Of a DNA stretch of 64,000 nucleotides, positions 10,626 through 21,953 are shown piece by piece. The notes beneath the pieces were generated by a model. That model was not told where the DNA came from. It saw nothing but the letters and a program-made list of their open reading frames with translations, and ran no database searches. Made by a program: the position numbers and the translations under genes. The stretch spans positions 81,672,358 through 81,736,357 of the forward strand of contig CM065814.1 of the NCBI GenBank assembly GCA_033398695.1, given 5' to 3'. This stretch comes from Orobanche coerulescens. Its lineage: Eukaryota > Streptophyta > Magnoliopsida > Lamiales > Orobanchaceae. The first letter of the stretch is position 1, and every line of letters begins with the position of its first letter.

Positions 10626-13333
10626 TGTAATACCCGTAATTTCGATTTCCGGTAATTTCTTTTTTTCGGCGGAAGTCCGTTTTGACGACTCGCTCATGAC
10701 CATTTCGTCATTCTGAGAATGATTAATTCTAAACTTTTTGTCATCCGAGTTCGTTTCGGTGTCGTTTTCTTGAGTTCAGTGTTATTAAACGACTTTTTCA
10801 CGTATGAGTTCGACTTTGTTAAATCACCATTAATTTTTGGAAACTCCAAAAATTCTGATTCTTTTCAGTATTATAAAGCATCGAGTTAGCTTTCTAATGG
10901 TTCAAACGGTGAGTCAATCGGAGTCCGGACGAGGGAGTTATGGTCGAAATAGCTAAGTCACTCTCATTTCCAGTTTTTGGCCGAGCACTCTGTACCTTGT
11001 GCCGCGGCACATGCCGGCAGGGCCGCGGCACACCGCCGAGTCATTGCCGGCAGATTTGGCCCTGTGCCGCGGCACACTTCGGCTGGGCTGCGGCACACTG
11101 TGCAGTCAGCCTATTTAAGGCCAGCAGGCATTTTTCTTCAGCCATTTCTCACTCGTTTTCTTCCCTTCCGCGGCTGGAGCTTGGTTAATCATGGAGAGAT
11201 ATTGTTCGACAATCAATCCATGAAGTCTTGGAGTTCATATCATTAATCATCCATCCTATAACATCCTCCGATCTACCGAATCAGGTCAGATTTCCTAGAA
11301 ATCTAGTTTTGGGGAATTTGGGTATTTTGGTTGATTTCATCCGTTTTATCCGATTTAACTTAGGATTGTGATGGATTGATGATTATTTAGATGTATTGTA
11401 TCATTTCCCTTGTTATTCCATGGTTGGATCGTATCGATTCATTATTTTGGTCGAGTTCTTGATCGACGCCTTGAAGGTGTCCGGTAAAATGTCATAGAGG
11501 GGTTTTCGGGCGTTCTACGATTATTCTTCCTCGTATGATCGATGATTTATTGATTATATGTTGTTAGGGTCGAATTCATGTGAAGAACTCGAGTCGGAAC
11601 CCTTCCATTCGTTGTCTTCTTCGGGGTCCGAGCTTCCCGGTCGAACCGTGTTCTTCGGAGCATTTGGTAGCGGTTATTAAGGCAAGTATCTTATTATACG
11701 ACTTGTATCTTGCGACTAGTAATTACGTATGAGATGTGTGATGATTTTGCTTGCCTTCGTAATTATGTTCCGATTGAGTTGGTTGTGTTTTCCGTAATTT
11801 GAAGGCTTTGCGATAATATTGTTATATTAGTATACGTGTTAGGCGTTGTGCCATTTGTGCAGGATTACGATGTACATATGGGATGGTTGTACACTTGGTT
11901 GTGCAATGTATTGTGTACCGAACGTGTGTTATGTTGGTTATGTGTCGTTGAATGACGATAGTTGTTGCAAGTGTTGAGATTGTGTTATGTGCGTGTGATG
12001 TACAATTTTGTGGTGATCAATGTGATTGATCAATTGTGCTCATTGTTGTATGTAATGTGAATGTGAATGTGAATATGTGTGTGACCGCTAAGTTCACTCG
12101 TGTTGGTTCGACGGGGCCTACGAGGATTCGTGGCAGCGGACTACGGGGTCAGAAATTAGTGAGGTACTGAGGTCCAATCGTGCTGGTCTGACGAGGCCTA
12201 CGATAACGCATGGCAGTGGACCATGAGTTTCGGACACAGTACGTCCAACCGGGTGAGCTCGACGGGGCTTACGGTGACACGTGGCAGTGGACTACGGTGT
12301 CAGGATTGTGTGTGAGATTGTTGTGATTGATATAGTCCGTGCAGGTTGTTATGCCTACGGAGACACGTGACAGTGGATCACGGTGTCGGAATTGGTTATG
12401 TCTGGTTAATAGTCCGTGCGGGTTGTTGAACTTACGGAGACACGTGACATTGGATCACGGTGTCGGAATTGATTATGTTTGTTTAATTGTGCGTGGTGTA
12501 GTCCGTGCGGGTTGTTGAACCTACGGAGACACGTGACAGTGGATCACGGTGTCATGAGCATGATTATTTTCAAATCAAAGTTTTGAAAGGAAAAGTTTTA
12601 TGAAAATGAATGTTGGATCGAGTCCTAAGCTTGAATAAATGTTTCCCGTATTGTAAACTGCTGAGTTATGAAACAAGATTTGGGTTAAGGCCGTAAAGTT
12701 TTTCGAAAGGTTTTGTGAATCAGGACTTGAGGTCTTAAAGGTTTTGAAAATCTAAAAATTCCCGAGATGATAATCTTATTTTTGAATGCTTCATAGCTTA
12801 TCTTCCCTTGTGAAAAACACCCGGGAATATTTTGATATTTGATTATTATATTGGATTCACGATTATTATTTGCTTGTTACAATTCGTATGATTTGATACT
12901 TGCACTAGTAAAACAGTGGAGTTTTACTAACCCCCGAGTAATCGGGGGGTGGATGTCTATTTTGCGTCCAGGTACATGCAGATTCAGGGGAGCAGTTACA
13001 GGATTGGCATAAGAGGATGATGAGCTGCGATACTAATCATGAGTCGAGAGTTGTTTGATTTTTGTTGTCTTGTCAGAGTTGATTTCAGTCTTCCGCTGTA
13101 TTGTATTTCGACCCCTGTGTTGGTAATGTCGTTTAGTCAGTTTTGTTGATTGTAGTTGTGTGACCTCATCGGTCTATGTATTCACGTGTAAGTGACCATA
13201 ACGGTCTGTATTATTTTATTGTTTGACCCTGGTCGGGCAAGCATTTGGTTGTTTATGGATGTTTAGCCTGGTAGATCCTTGTGGAAAGGGTCTACGGCGT
13301 GTAATATTCCCATATGATTTTGGGGGTGTTACA
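10626..13333 (+). repeat. G1 3' LTR
   Basis: It is collinear with the 5' LTR. Palindrome array 10999-11099, TATTTAAG at 11112-11119, minisatellite 12095-12556, terminal hairpin 13271-13295. One array word differs (GGGCTGCGGCAC here against GGGCCGCGGCAC), a CpG-type change. Confidence 0.92.
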
Positions 13334-13338
13334 TCTGG

Positions 13339-13397
13339 ATATGCTACACATGGACCTTTACGGTCCTGTAGACCCTATAAGTTTGGGAGGTAAGAAA
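13339..13397 (+). pseudogene. pol: C1 integrase linker, 59 bases between G1 and G2
   Basis: It reads LDMLHMDLYGPVDPISLGGKK across the G1 junction, the copia segment between the integrase zinc domain and catalytic core. G2 cuts it at 13398 and it resumes at 36337 with YCLVIVDDFSKY. Bases 13393-13397 are the left TSD of G2. Confidence 0.85.
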
Positions 13398-13961
13398 TGT
13401 AACACCCCCGAGATATCGAAGTATATTACAGCGCCGTCAACCCCTATACGGGACCCACCAGGCTAAAACAAGGAAACACCACTCGACTAATCATCTCAGT
13501 TAGCGAGAACACACACATTTATATAATACAACATATAAAGATACGTCCGGAGCAACCGACATAATAAACATCAACCGACAATATAGCAATTTGAGTTAAT
13601 ATAAAACGAAGTTCGGAGTGAAAAGACTAAGTACTCGCGAGTACAATCTATAAGTTTATAAGTGTGGGAAACAACCATATCGAAATAGACAAGAGGAATA
13701 AGAAGACTCGAATGCACATGTCAACGACCCTGGCCAACATCCTCGTACTGTCCCAGCGCCCGCTCATCCGGCAGAACATAACCTGAAATCCATAATAGGA
13801 ATTTCCCCAAAACGGGTCCCCAAAGGGGTTAGCAATTACGCTAGTACAAGTAATCAAGGCAAACCATTTGCTTACACGTTTCATAGTACAATACACCAAA
13901 TCATTTCAAAAACCAAAACCATACATGTCTTTTCCGGAAACAAACAATCAATCACATTTGC

Positions 13962-14180
13962 CTAAGACCGGGACGAAGCCACGAATCCCACTCGAGGCCT
14001 CTAAGGACCCTCCCGAGCTGGCCATATCATAAAACAAATCACGCACGTGTATCGCCTAGGACCGGGACGAAGCCACAAATCCCACTCGAGCTGGCTAGCT
14101 AAACAAACTCATGAATCCAGGGCTCAAACCATTGGACTCCCTCCGTGATCCCGTCGGATCCTCCCGAGGTGAGCAATCAC
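13962..14180 (-). repeat. Degenerate minisatellite in the G2 3' LTR
   Basis: Imperfect copies contain GACCGGGACGAAGCCAC and CCCACTCGAG with GAGCTGGC. It lies 0.6-0.8 kb downstream of the TATA on the minus strand. The 5' LTR copy is at about 34540-34740. Confidence 0.6.
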
Positions 14181-14766
14181 ACACAATATACATTACCATT
14201 TCACGTTAAGCATAAAGGTTTCAAAAAATACTTGCCTTGAATAATTGATGACGCAACGAACGGAAAGGGAAATCACCGACGAACGCTAGAAACCAACAGA
14301 ACCGAACCTAACGATTCGAAGAACATAATCACAACCAACTCTAAACGAATACGGAAATGGAATACACCCGAAAACCCGCCTACAATTCATGTATATTCGT
14401 ATAAAAATAACAACGAGGGTGGACCACAACCGAACCCTATCGAATATGCAACAACCACAAAATATACCATGAATTCGTAAGGAAAACAAGAATACTAGCA
14501 AGATTAATCATATTCAACATGAATTAATCAACCGTATGGAACGAATCGAAGAAAAACCCGAAAAGCCCCAATTTACTCAAAAGTAGGGTTCTAAGAAGAT
14601 TTACCTTGGATTAGGATGAAAGATTCGTGTTGATGTTGTTATAATACACCAAGAACTCAAGGAAGACGATGGTTGAGATGATTGGAAGAAGAAATCGCCC
14701 AAAATCGCCAAAGCCGCTGAGGAAGGAAGAAATGAAGAAATGGGCCGAAGTGAGGGTCAACTCCTG

Positions 14767-14776
14767 ATATATAAAA
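14767..14776 (-). promoter_or_regulatory. TATA box of the G2 3' LTR
   Basis: Minus strand TTTTATATAT lies 11 bases downstream of the array. The 5' LTR copy is at 35346-35355. Confidence 0.65.
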
Positions 14777-14787
14777 CCTGGGCGATC

Positions 14788-15255
14788 GTTACGTACGTTA
14801 CCTGAGCTTGTTAACATACGTAATGCACATTACATACGTTAACACTCAAGTTTAGTGTACATAAAAGGCTGGCAGAACAGTCTGTCCTAGAACAGCGGAC
14901 GTCGCTAGCGTACGCTACAACAGAAGGCTAGCGTACGCTACAAGAGGGTTACGTATGTAATGTCAGCGTTTTTATGTACGTAAGGGTCTGGACAGAACTC
15001 ACTGTCCAACAACGATGGGTGCGATAGCGTGCACTATGCTGGGTAGTTTAGCGTACGCTACTTAGGCTTTACGTACGTAACATAAGATGTTAACGTACGT
15101 AATGGTTCGGACAGAACAATCTGTCCAATCTGTTGAAGGCCATAACGTAGTTAGAAATGAGCCATAAAGTACGTTATGAAGGTGCCGATAGCGCATGCAA
15201 GGAAGCATGCATAACGCACGTTATGCATGCAGCAGTTCAACACTGTTGAACGACG
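14788..15255 (-). repeat. Inverted-repeat word array in U3 of the G2 3' LTR
   Basis: It mixes several dyads: TTACGTACGTAA-type and TAGCGTACGCTA words, GGACAGAACAATCTGTCC (15109-15126, 7-bp arms, 4-base spacer), a long palindrome with arms GCATGCATAACG and CGTTATGCATGC (about 15205-15230), and GTTCAACACTGTTGAAC. Several words are decayed at CpG (TACATA, TATGTA). Confidence 0.92.
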
Positions 15256-15721
15256 TTAGCTGCACCAGGACAGATTCCAGAAGTGTAAACATGAAATAAT
15301 CACGACAATGAAGCTAAGGGCTGAAGGAAAATGCAATTCCGACTACCGAGGAATCCGAGAAACGACAAGGATAGTAAAACCTTCTTACTTATAGGAAATT
15401 ACAAAACGGCCCAAACGTCCGAAAATCGCGATACGATGCCGGATCAAGAAACCGAAACTCACAACATGAACAAATCAACCATACGAAGTCGTGCAACCAA
15501 AGAAATTACTAAATCGAACGGGTTCTACGAGAATCGAACGTCCACGCAACAAGACATAACAAAAGGCGGAATAATATCAAAACATCTCCGAAACTCATCC
15601 AAATGGAGAAACTCCAAGAATAAAATAGATTCAAAATGTCGAAACGATTACAAGCGAGTTGATAAAAGTGGAAAATACACCAAAAATGAAAATACCAGAA
15701 AAAGAAAATGCGGATATTACA

Positions 15722-15756
15722 TTCTACCCCTCTAAAAATAAGTTTCGTCCCGAAAC
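15722..15756 (-). other. Pre-PPT hairpin and polypurine tract of G2
   Basis: GTTTCGTCCCGAAAC (15742-15756) is a perfect stem. The minus strand TTTTTAGAGGGGTAGAA follows and abuts the 3' LTR. Confidence 0.85.
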
Positions 15757-15762
15757 TTAAGA

Positions 15763-18700
15763 AACAAACAACTCGGGGTACCTAGCACGCATGCTATCCT
15801 CGGTTTCCCAAGTTTCTTCCTCGATACCATGCCTCGACCACTGCATCTTGACCAAAGGAATGGTCTTATGCCTCAGTTGCTTCTCATGGTGCTCCAAGAT
15901 CTTCAAGGGACGCTCCTCGAAAGTAATATCCTCGGCAATATCGATTTCACCATAGTCGATGACGTGACTAGGATTCGGGACATATTTCCTTAGCTGGGAA
16001 ACATGAAAAATGCTATGAACATGACTCAGGGCCGGGGCTAATGCCAAACGGTATGCCAACCCACCGACTCACTCGAGAATCTCGAAGGGTCCAATAAATC
16101 TCGGACTCAACTTCCCCTTTTTCCCGAAATGGAAAACTCCCCTCGTCAGCGACACCTTTAGCAAAACGTGGTCTCCCACCTCGAATTCCAAAGGTCAACG
16201 AAGGACATCGGCATATGACTTCTGTCGACTCTGGGCAGTCAACATCCATCCCTGAATTAATTCTATCTTCCGCCTCGTCTCTAAAACGATATCCGGCTCG
16301 GTCCCGACCAAATCGGACGCCTCATTCCAACAAATAGGTGATCGATAACGCCGCCCATAAAGTGCCTCATATGGTGCCATCTGAATCGACGCGTGCCAAC
16401 TATTGTTGTACGTGAATTCGATCAATGGCAAATGTTCCTCCCAGTCACTGCTCCAATCGAGAGAACAAGCACGCAACATATCCTCAAATGTCTGGATAGT
16501 GCATTCCGACTGTCCATCTGACTGAGGATGAAAAGAGGTACTCAAACGCAAACGAGTACCCAATGCCTTATGCATCGCCTGCCAAAAATGTGATACAAAA
16601 CGGCCATCATGATCCGAAACAATAGACTTCGGAGTACCGTGAAGCCTCACAATCTGCGCGATAAACACACGAGCCAACTTCTCCGGGCCCCAAGTGTCCT
16701 TGATGCCTAGAAAATGTGCCGACTTGGTCAGACGATCAACAATCACCCAGACCATATTCATGCACGATCTCGATCTCGGCAAACTCGTGATGAAATCCAT
16801 CGAAATATCTTCCCATTTCCATTCCGGAATGGGAAGTGACTGCAATAAACCAGCCGGTCGCTGATGCTCGATTTTGACCTGCGGACAAGTCAAACATCTC
16901 GCTACAAACCGGGCGACCTCCTCCTTCATATCATTCCACCAGAAATTCCTCCTTAGGTCCTTGTACATCTTACTCGACCCACGATGAATAGATTATGGCG
17001 TAGCATGGGCCTCACGCAAAATACTCTGCCTCAATTCCGAGTCGTTCGGCAAACACAGACGAGTCTGGAATCTCAATACCCCATCTTCATGAATCACAAA
17101 CCCAAGAGATTTTCCCTTAAGAACATTCTCTCGGATTTGGATAATCATCGGATCCTCCAACTGCTTCTGTTTAATTTCATCGATCAAGGATGACGAAATC
17201 TCTAAAGCACAGAGTTTCCCAACGGCTCCTGGCAACAAAACCTCAACACTCAACCTAACCAAATATCGCTGAAGCTCCGATTGAGATGTAAGGATCTCAA
17301 GTGTCCGCAACGAGACCAGTTTTCGACTCAAGGCGTCGGCCACGACGTTCGCCTTAGCCGGATGATACAGGATTTCGAGATCATAATCCTTAATCAACTC
17401 TAACCACCTCCTCTGCCTCATATTCAACTCCCGCTGAGTAAATATGTATTTCAGACTTTTATGATTGGTAAAAATCTGACATGCAGAGCCAAAAAGATAG
17501 TGACACCAAATCTTGAGCGCAAAAACAACTGCCGCTAACTCCAAATCGTGAGTAGGGTAGTTGAGCTCATACGGCCTCAACTGTCTCGACGCAAACGCAA
17601 TGGACTTGTCGTGCTGCATCAACACACACCCAAGACCCTGACCCGAAGCATCGCTATAAACGGAAAAACCCTCGTTGCCACACGGCAATGCCAAAATTGG
17701 GGCTAAAGTCAAATGTCTCTTTCGTTCCTCAAAACTCGACTGCCTCTCGTCATTCCAGATGAACTTCTCGGACTTCTGGAGCAACTGCGTAAGTGGCCGA
17801 GCTAGTTTCGAAAAACCCTCGATAAATCTATGGTAGTAACCAGCCAAGCCTAAGAAACTACGGACCTCCTTCACGCTCTTAGGCGGTGCCCAGTCCAACA
17901 CTGCCTCAACCTTCTGCGGGTCCACACGAACTCCCTCAGCTGATATCACGTGACCTAGAAACATCACTTCCTTCAGCCAGAACTCACATTTCGAGAACTT
18001 TGCATAGAGTTTCTCGGTTCTCAAAATGTCTAACACTACTCGCAAATGATGGGCATGCTCTTCCTCGTTCCTCGAATAAATAATCGTCAATGAAGACGAC
18101 GACACACTTATCCAAATACTCGATAAAGACTTTGTTAATCAACTGCATGAACACCTCCGGTGCATTAGTTAACCCGAAAGGCATAACTACAAACTTATAA
18201 TGTCCGTATCTCATCCGAAAAGCTGTTTTCGGCACATCGGACTCCCTCACCCGGAGCTGATAGTACCCCGATCTCAAATAAATCTTCGAGAACACCGCAG
18301 CTCCCTGCAACTGATCAAACAAGTCATCAATCCTCGGCAAATGATACTTGTTCTTGATAGTCACCTTGTTTAGTTCGGGATAGTCGATACACAAACGTAG
18401 TGAACCATCCTTCTTTCGCACAAACAGGACCGGTGCGCCCCAAGGCGAGGCGCTCAGTCTAACATACCCCGACTCAAGAAGCTCACTCAACTGCTTCTTC
18501 AACTCGACCATCTATGAAGGTGCCATGCGATACGGCGCCTTCGAAATCGGAGTCGCACCCAGCTCTAACTCTATAGCAAACTCGACCTCACGATCCGGTG
18601 GCAATCCTGGTAACTCGTCAGGAAATACATCAGGGAACTCAATAACGACTGGAATTGATGAAAAATCGACTCCACCATCCTCCGCCTTCAAGGCATAGCA

Positions 18701-19177
18701 CCAATAACTAGTATACCCCTTTCGCAGGAGCCTCATCGCCTTCAAGGTGTTAATAACGAACTTCTGGTTTCCCCTCTTTTGTCCCGCAAAAGAGTGCTCG
18801 GTGCCGTCCTCGGCTAACATAGTGATGATTCTCGTGTGGTAGTTCATTATTGCGCTATGCCGCTCGAGCAAATCATCCCCGAGAATCAAATCCTCACCCT
18901 CAATATTAACGACAATAAGATTAGAGAGCCAAGCTCTCTCACAAATAAACACAGGGCAGTCTCGGACCTCTCGATCGCCAACGATCCTATCACCGCTAGG
19001 AAGTTTAACGACGAAAGACTCACAAGGCGACAAATAGTCGAGACTCAAACGACGCACACACTCCAGCAACATGAACGAATGTGTAGCACCAGAATCGAAA
19101 AGCACGCTGACAGGATGAGAATGGATATGAACGGTACCTGTCGCCACAGTGGCTGCTGGATCATCGGCCCTCCTCAT
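15763..19177 (-). pseudogene. pol: G2 pol: protease, RT, RNase H, integrase, chromodomain (broken)
   Basis: The protease carries FDSGATHSF (catalytic Asp at 19094-19096). A stop at about 18510 replaces the Glu that G3 has between protease and RT. RT runs 18510-18090 with VVFIDD, then loses frame next to the catalytic Asp pair; the rest of RT (LGHVIS), RNase H ([25 protein letters not shown]) and the integrase zinc-region start are in the frame from about 18105 to 16993. After another break, the integrase continues from 16968 with CLTC, MDFITSLP, SDHDGRF and a conserved Glu, so its D-D-E set is visible. The carboxy end (16059-15763) is a chromodomain-type segment (LVKMQWSRHG, EEETWE). Confidence 0.88.
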
Positions 19178-20362
19178 CTCATAGATACGCGGCTGTGCAG
19201 AGATGACACTGGAAGATCCTCCTCTAGCGGGCTGACCCCGACCTCAACCTCTACCGGCACTCGGCGGAGGCTGTGGAGCAAACGAGCCCTGGTTCACACT
19301 TGGCTCTCTAAGTGCTGGAAAAGAATCACGGTACTCACGAAACTGTCTGACCTGATCATAAAAGAGGGCCTTGTGGCCCGACTGACCACAAGTATGACAG
19401 GTCAACTTCGGACGAGGACACTGCAGGTTCCTATGGCCCGACTGGCCACAGTTAAAGCATGTGGGATCACGGACGTCGGTTATGGCAGCACCTCGAAAAC
19501 TCCCAGAGAAACGAGTCGAATCGCCCGTAGAAATATTTGCAGCCTGAGATTTCTACTGGCCTCCACCCTTGGGACCAGAAAAATTTCTGACTGACTTCTG
19601 CTTCTTGCTCTCACGAGCCACATCACTAGCCATCACCGACATATCGTAAGCAAGAGCCCTACTCTGATAATCCTTCAAAGTAGTGCAGACAAGCCCAGGC
19701 ATATAGTCCCGAATTGACAGCTTCATCCGCCTCGAAAAATAGAAAATTTTGTCGCTCTCCTCGACAACCTGGGTCTTCACATAGCCCAACTCCTTGTTAA
19801 AATCGGCAATAGCTTGGGATACGGGAATATCCCGTGGTTGAGCATCATAGAAAGCATGGACTCGAGCCTGTCTAACTGGCCACGGGCAATATTCGGTCTC
19901 CATCAATTCCTGAAATTCGGCCCACGAAGCAACATGGTCTTTGGGCCCAATGGCCTCCCACCAATCTGTAGCGTCCCCAGTGAGAAAGTACTGGGCAATA
20001 GGGACCTTACGGTCCTCGGGACAGTTGGTGGCAACAAAGACTTTAGATATCTCCTTGATCCACCCCTCCCAGCCGATCGGTCTAATGCTCCCGAAAACTG
20101 AGGAGGATGCATCTTGATGACATCTTGGAGCCAACGGTCTGCTCCGCCCCGATTAGCATGGGCCGGATCCGAGTTTTGAACCACCTGAGCTATCGCCGCC
20201 ATTTGGTTTACCATTTGCTGCATGACGGCCGCAATACCAAGGTCATCGGTACTGCCAGATCCCGAAGAATGTGACGTGGCCGCCCCACCGGCTGCCCCAC
20301 GTCCCCGGCAGGCGTCCACGACCATGACCACGGCCTCGACCACGGCCTCTTCCAGCATCCAT
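19178..20362 (-). pseudogene. gag: G2 gag, frameshifted, cut at its start codon by C2
   Basis: The start codon is the minus-strand ATG at 20360-20362, aligned with the G3 gag start. The head is Gly/Arg-rich and shifts frame within about 30 codons. The capsid (WLQDVIKMHPPQF, GWEGWIKEISKVF, YFLTGDATDWWEA) is in two frames around 20060. Zinc knuckles at about 19470-19350: the first (CFNCGQSGHRNLQC) is intact, while the second loses its last Cys (HKALFY). The C2 TSD CCATA (20359-20363) overlaps the initiator. Confidence 0.85.
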
Positions 20363-20363
20363 A

Positions 20364-21940
20364 TGTTAGGAGTATGCCCTCGAATGCCACTCAGAGGTAG
20401 TTGAGTGAGGGCATTGTACTTGTAATTATGTAAACCATTTATATAAGGCAAAATGAATGTTTCTTTATTTACAGGTAGTTACTGGCATTCCTGACTCATA
20501 AATAAACATATAGAAACTAGTCCGTGTATTTGAGAGCAAAACGTTCCACTCTTTATTAGATAAGGGGGTCGGCACTAGAAAGGTTATAGCTCAAATACTT
20601 AATTGTTCGCAAGTAGATGAGATCATAAGTCTTTGGCCAAAGCATTGGAGCTAGTTGTATTAGATACACGACAGCTCGATGATCTCGATTTGCATTAACG
20701 CATGCATAGCATCAAGTACAGATAGGGTTTGACTAACCGTGACCCTATAACTTGATCGGGACATTTGAAAGAAGGGTTTATACGTTTACTGGTATTCACG
20801 ACAGAATGGTTCTTGAATGATCCCAATCATTCATTCTCAGTTGGGGTACATTGTAGGCCGCCAGGCTAGCTAGGTGGTGCTACTACTCTTTGGTTCCTCC
20901 CATTGCTGACTGAGATGGACCTACCGAGTCACGCATTAGGATTGACGACGGAATGAATCAAGCTAATTCTCTCATTATGTGTATTAGATATTGGATATCT
21001 AAATTTGGGACATTAGATGTCTAAATCGATTTATTGGATAAATTAATTTACGGCCTAATGAATTAAATATATCACTCAGTTGATTAATTTAATTCATGGA
21101 TATAATTATTTCTTGGAGAAATTAATTATGTTATAATGTATTTGATATGATGAAATTAATTGGATTAATTAAACTATACAAATACATCGGGACGGAATTG
21201 GAGTTTATCTGTTTGGACTCTCGGGAGTCCGAAACGAACCAAACTCATCTGTTTCTCCATGGGCCGCCCCCCCTTTTTCTAGCCACCTTCCTTTTGGACT
21301 TATGTCTTCATTCTTTAATGAATGATAATTGTGGAGGTGGGGTTAGATTCCCACATGCATGAGTTGTAACATGTGGGATGAGTTGAATAAGAGGGATGAA
21401 GACATCTTTCATTTACAATCTTTGATCCCATACGTGAAAGTGAGATTGAGAGAGAGAGAGAGAGAAAAACCATTTTCTCAATTGTATTCATCATCTTCTT
21501 CATATCATCTCAATTGTTCTTGGAGAAAATTGAGAGATTCATTGAGAGAGTAAGTGAGTTATACACTTGGAGTGTTGTAATCACAAATATAAAGCTTCAT
21601 CACTTGATTCTAGCCGTAACCTTAGAGGTTAATCGAGTATTGTTGTTCCGATCGTTCTTCCGGCGCGTGGCAAGTAGAGACGCGGTGCTTTCGGCGTTGG
21701 ATCGTTCAAGAGCTTGGAGCGGATTGGACTCGTAGAGATCATATTAAAGCTTTGGGAATAGCTCAAGAGAAGGTTACCATTTAATCAACGGACTTCGAGG
21801 GTTAGTTTCTTACGACTCTTGCATTTCGTTTATATATTCTTATATTCGTAGCTCGATCGATCCTCGTAGGGATTCAGATCGAATTAATTTTCGTTTTACC
21901 GCTTCCACTGGGCCTTCGTTTTAGGCACCGAATCCCAAAA
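20364..21940 (+). repeat. C2 5' LTR with an internal deletion of about 415 bp
   Basis: It is 1,577 bp against 1,992 bp for the 3' LTR. The join GCAAGTAGATGAGATC at about 20612 skips the segment that the 3' LTR has between about 27727 and 28145. A short (GA)n tract lies near 21450. There is no palindrome array. Confidence 0.9.
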
Positions 21941-21941
21941 G

Positions 21942-21953
21942 TGGTATCAGAGA
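21942..21953 (+). other. Primer-binding site of C2
   Basis: TGGTATCAGAGA lies one base after the 5' LTR, of initiator tRNA-Met type. Confidence 0.8.

Larger units (their letters stand above)
4957..13333 (+). mobile_element. G1: non-autonomous gypsy-type element (LARD-like), full length
   Basis: Two near-identical LTRs (4957-7662 and 10626-13333, about 2.7 kb each) start TGTAATACCCG and end GTGTTACA. The 5-bp TSD TCTGG is present at 4952-4956 and 13334-13338. A TGGTATCGGAGC primer-binding site follows the 5' LTR and a polypurine tract precedes the 3' LTR. The 3-kb interior has no gag or pol homology that I can recognise, so the element must have been mobilised in trans. LTR termini, pre-PPT hairpin and PBS resemble those of G2-G4, so a Tekay-like partner is likely. 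The LTRs differ little, so the insertion is fairly recent. Confidence 0.9.
13398..15721 (-). repeat. G2 3' LTR
   Basis: On the minus strand it starts TGTAATATCCGC and ends GGGTGTTACA (2,324 bp). In transcription order: array (15255-14788), TATA (14776-14767), minisatellite (about 14180-13962) and terminal hairpin (13458-13436, here with a mismatch). Confidence 0.92.

Noticed and set aside
8065..10655. Several 60-110-codon frames in the G1 interior
   Set aside because: No gag, pol or other motifs; short, overlapping and without conserved context.
18836..19594. A 252-codon plus-strand frame
   Set aside because: It is antisense to the protease and zinc-knuckle region of G2, which explains its length.
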